From NCBI GenBank assembly GCA_964445985.1, contig CAYUMU010000118.1, positions 1-16,244 on the forward strand: a DNA stretch of 16,244 nt. The letters are read 5' to 3'. A model generated the notes under the pieces. That model did not search any database and was not told where the DNA came from. It saw only the letters and a program-made list of their open reading frames with translations. This stretch comes from CAYUMU01 sp964445985. Its GTDB lineage: Bacteria > Planctomycetota > Planctomycetia > Pirellulales > S012-138. Positions 13,924-16,244 of the stretch are shown piece after piece. A program made the translations under genes and the position numbers. Each line of letters opens with the position of its first letter. The first letter of the stretch is position 1.

Positions 13924-15309
13924 GTGAACCAGGACCGACCGATTCATGCCGCGGCCAAAACCGATGTAAAGCAACTCGCGGCCATGCTTGATCAATCGCC
14001 GGCGCTTCGCGACCAAGGCGGCTGGTTCGGTCGCCATCCGATTCATGTCGCCGCAGAGGCAGGAAATCTGCGTTGCGTCGAACTTTTGCTGAAACGAGGC
14101 GCCAGCCCCGAGGCCAGGGAGCAGTTGTACCAGCAAACGCCTCTGCATTTTGCGGTGGCGTCGGACGCGATGGACTGCGTGAACTGCCTGCTCGAGGCGG
14201 GCGCCGAAGTAAATAGCGCGGACACACGACACGAAACGCCGATCTTCTATTGCAAATCTCGGCAAATCATTGAGCGATTGGCAGCGGCTGGTGCCAACCT
14301 CCACGTCATGAATCAATCTGGAAGATATCCCTTTCAGTATTGCGCCGCATATATTCGCTCGTTCGAGGTGATGCAGTTCTGGATGGAGCAGGAAGTCGAG
14401 ATCAATCACGTTCCGCCTGCTGGCTGGCCGGCCCTGAATGCGGTGGCTGCCATAATCTACGGCATCCAAGGCTCACCCACGCAAGAAAGCGACTTGAAGA
14501 TCCTGGGGCTGCTGCTCGACCGGGGGGCCGACGTCAGCCTTTGCGACCGCGATGGCAACCCGTCCCTCTATCATGCCTGTGTCAGTTGGCACCACCACTT
14601 GCTGCTGCCGCTGCTCAGGGCAGGAGCCGACCCCAATCAGCAGAATCGAGCAGGCGATACTCCCCTGCATGCGGCCGTGTATCGAGGAACCGTCGAAACC
14701 GTGCGGCTGCTGCTCGAAAATGGTGCGGATGTCAACATTCCCAACCGTCATCGCAAGACGCCTTACGACGTCAGCGAAGACATGCCCGAGATTCGAGCCA
14801 TGCTCGGGCGCCACCACCGGCCGCAGGTCTTTCCGCTGCCAACGGCCGAAGAAGTACTGCGACGACTGAAAGCGATCCCCCGGTTTCGTGACGTGGCGCT
14901 GCAGGGCTGCTCGGACGGGGAGATCGATCAGCTGGAGCAACAACAGGGCGTTACTTTACCGAAAGCGTATCGACAGTTTCTCGCGGCGCTGGGCAAAGGG
15001 GCAGGCGAGTTCATGCTTTCGTACCAATGGGGGTTCCGGCTGGACGAGGTTTCCGCCTGGGCGCGGGCAGATTTTTATCATGAGTATTGTGATTTGCCGG
15101 CGAACTACTTTGTGTTTGCCGAGAACTGCGGCTGTGTCTGGGTTTTCTTTATCGCCGATGGCGCTACCGACGATCCGCCCGTGTTCCAGTTCACCGACGG
15201 CGAGGATCGAAAGTACAAACAGGTCGCCCGCACCTTTTGGGAGTTTGTGGAGTCGCTGGTCATTGATTACGAAATCCGCTCCGACAGTCAGCCGCAGGTG
15301 GACTCCTAA
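13924..15309 (+). CDS. Ankyrin-repeat protein with C-terminal SMI1/KNR4 (SUKH) domain
   Basis: A 461-residue protein without a signal peptide. Residues 4 to about 290 hold six to eight ankyrin repeats, several with clear TPLHxA cores: RHPIHVAAEAGNLRCVELLL (37-56), QTPLHFAVASDAMDCVNCLL (71-90), DTPLHAAVYRGTVETVRLLL (about 235-254). Residues about 315-450 are a SUKH/SMI1-KNR4 domain: CSDGEIDQLEQQQGVTLPKAYRQFLAALG, then YFVFAENCGCVWVFFI and PVFQF. In bacteria SUKH proteins are immunity proteins of polymorphic toxin systems, and ankyrin proteins are also used that way, so a multi-specific immunity or protein-interaction role is plausible. No toxin gene is in the window. The start is a GTG at 13924 with AAGGTGGGG upstream. 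A small membrane-protein gene follows after 21 bases and is probably co-transcribed. Confidence 0.9.
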   Translation: MNQDRPIHAAAKTDVKQLAAMLDQSPALRDQGGWFGRHPIHVAAEAGNLRCVELLLKRGASPEAREQLYQQTPLHFAVASDAMDCVNCLLEAGAEVNSADTRHETPIFYCKSRQIIERLAAAGANLHVMNQSGRYPFQYCAAYIRSFEVMQFWMEQEVEINHVPPAGWPALNAVAAIIYGIQGSPTQESDLKILGLLLDRGADVSLCDRDGNPSLYHACVSWHHHLLLPLLRAGADPNQQNRAGDTPLHAAVYRGTVETVRLLLENGADVNIPNRHRKTPYDVSEDMPEIRAMLGRHHRPQVFPLPTAEEVLRRLKAIPRFRDVALQGCSDGEIDQLEQQQGVTLPKAYRQFLAALGKGAGEFMLSYQWGFRLDEVSAWARADFYHEYCDLPANYFVFAENCGCVWVFFIADGATDDPPVFQFTDGEDRKYKQVARTFWEFVESLVIDYEIRSDSQPQVDS

Positions 15310-15330
15310 GCGACCCTGGGGAAGGCAAGC

Positions 15331-15561
15331 ATGTCAGATGACAACTATCATCGTGAGAACGTGATCGCGGGAACTCTGCTGGGGGCCCTGATTGGCGGCG
15401 GACTTGGCCTGGGCGTGTGCATCTATATCTTTGACGAGCCGCCCTTTTTTACCGGCGATACGGTACTCATCGGTGGCGTGCTCGGCGGCACACTGGGCTA
15501 TTTTCTGGGTGAAATATTGCGCGGATACGTCGAGAAGGGCAAGTTTCATATCCGTCATTAA
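15331..15561 (+). CDS. Small glycine-zipper membrane protein with a possibly chimeric C-terminus
   Basis: A 76-residue protein with two transmembrane helices, about 11-34 (VIAGTLLGALIGGGLGLGVC) and 43-63 (TVLIGGVLGGTLGYFLGEIL), both carrying glycine-zipper GxxxG spacing. GGGGAAGG lies 5 bases before the ATG and the gene starts 21 bases after the ankyrin/SUKH stop codon, so the two are likely one operon. I cannot assign a function; glycine-zipper proteins of this size are common in membranes and near toxin or immunity genes. The last 12 to 14 residues (GYVEKGKFHIRH) are read from the strand opposite a conserved part of the DUF4276 gene, so the original C-terminus may have been lost at a rearrangement near 15,511. 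Confidence 0.7.
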   Translation: MSDDNYHRENVIAGTLLGALIGGGLGLGVCIYIFDEPPFFTGDTVLIGGVLGGTLGYFLGEILRGYVEKGKFHIRH

Positions 15562-16063
15562 TCGCTTCGGGGTGCCCTGCTTGTTTCAGTACTTCAACCA
15601 ACTTCTTTTCGATCGCAGCTTCACTCAGTTCGGAAACTGGCGCTACGACTGATACGAGGTGACTGACATCTGCAAACGCTAGAGATTCAAATTCATGCAA
15701 TTGAACATAGGGAATAAAAAACTTCGGATTGATTCCAGTTGCCGCAACGACGTGTTCAGCAACCCTGCTTTCCACGTGTGTGGCACGTTGATTCCATGGC
15801 AGTGCTTTCGCTTCTACTCTTCCGGGCCAGTCATCCGGCATCGCATAGTAGTCAATCATTGTGCTGCAGTACCGTTTCTCTTTAAGCGTTCTGATGATAT
15901 CCTGTCGGGCTACTTCCCATCTCTTGACACCGCCGTGGTTTCGGTGACGACCAGGCAGCACAGCCCATGCAATCGTGCCGAGCAGTGCAAGATGTGCCGC
16001 CAATTGGTCACGCACAAACGACTGCTCGGTCTCACCCTCCACAATCACGACGAGTTCACTCAT
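15467..16063 (-). pseudogene. DUF4276 (TOPRIM-like) protein gene, C-terminally truncated
   Basis: An open frame of 198 codons with strong DUF4276 features: VVIVEGETEQSFVRDQLAAHL (5-25, acidic VEGETE of the TOPRIM-like fold), HGGVKRW (43-49), TMIDYYAMPDDWPGR (68-82, second acidic cluster), FIPYVQLHEFESLAFAD (116-132), and HPEAINDGYETCPSRRI near 163-180. In the family more residues follow that last motif; here the frame runs only into RAIFHPENSPVCRRARHR, which does not look like the family, and overlaps the membrane-protein gene from 15467 to 15561. So the 3' end appears lost. DUF4276 proteins usually accompany an AAA-ATPase and are suspected, not proven, to be defence nucleases of the OLD type. 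An AGGGGGG site precedes the ATG. It overlaps the upstream ATPase stop by 8 bases (16056-16063), as in intact pairs. Confidence 0.8.
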
Positions 16064-16211
16064 TGGCAGGGCCCCCCTGAACTACGTTCTTCTGCCAAAG
16101 CTCTCCAACAGAGTACTCGTCTAACCATTCGTTGAGAGAAGTCGCATCAAGTCGTTCGAATGTCGAATGCCCCTGCGATCGCCTGACGACCAGGGCCAGC
16201 GCGTATCGAAG
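16056..16211 (-). pseudogene. 3' remnant of the AAA-ATPase partner of DUF4276
   Basis: Read on the minus strand this encodes 51 residues ending VGELWQKNVVQGGPANE, containing ALALVVRRSQGHSTFERLDATSLNEWLDEYS. This resembles the C-terminus of AAA_21-type ATPases that precede DUF4276 (VLVVERxDG...xRLDxxxLxEWLxxYSLGELWxKG), as I recall the family. The frame has no ATG, GTG or TTG and is closed by TAA at 16212-16214, with DFLAQVLVLK before it up to the window edge. So this is either the tail of a gene broken by a stop codon or frameshift, or a fragment joined to unrelated sequence. Its TGA overlaps the DUF4276 start in ATGAGTGA, the normal arrangement for the pair. Sequence beyond the window is needed to tell. 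Confidence 0.6.
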
Positions 16212-16244
16212 TTATTTTAGTACCAGGACTTGGGCGAGGAAGTC

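Overview
The window most likely comes from a planctomycete chromosome, probably of the Pirellulales type. That is inferred from the gene families together: a PEP-CTERM secreted protein, a Tat-exported DUF1501 protein, a CehA/McbA-type metallohydrolase with a secretion signal, an excisionase-like HTH fused to a receiver-like domain, and several small secreted or anchored proteins. No rRNA, tRNA or CRISPR array was seen. Most of the window is ordinary, loosely packed chromosome with many hairpins between genes.

Layout. 1-1146: a palindrome-rich left edge, then a PEP-CTERM protein gene. 1147-2639: a complete single-ORF IS66 element with 13-bp terminal inverted repeats. 2640-5667 (minus strand): a secreted Dabb-domain protein and, upstream of it, recQ. 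5858-7333 (plus): an orphan DUF1501 gene, divergent from recQ. 7468-7989: a DksA/TraR-type zinc-finger protein with a good sigma70-like promoter and a clear terminator. 7964-8758 (minus): an HTH/receiver-like regulator whose 3' flank holds three more hairpins before the shared bidirectional terminator. 8759-9603: about 845 bp without a convincing gene. 9604-10901 (plus): a Tyr-rich secreted protein and a membrane-anchored protein. 10928-13764 (minus): a two-gene operon with an ATGA overlap, a CehA-like metallohydrolase followed by a stand-alone LigD-type 3'-phosphoesterase domain. 13924-15561 (plus): an ankyrin-repeat/SUKH fusion protein and a small glycine-zipper membrane protein. 15467-16244 (minus): the remains of a DUF4276 (TOPRIM-like) plus AAA-ATPase pair.

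The parts most worth a second look are at the right end. An ankyrin/SUKH fusion (two folds used as immunity modules in polymorphic toxin systems) sits with a membrane partner directly against a broken DUF4276/AAA-ATPase pair of the OLD-like, defence-associated type. The DUF4276 gene appears to have lost its C-terminus, and the neighbouring membrane-protein gene appears to end by reading antisense into it, which suggests a recombination junction near 15,510. The second lead is the four-hairpin 3' region of the HTH/receiver gene, a candidate structured RNA. Functions are assigned by recognising motifs; no database search was possible.
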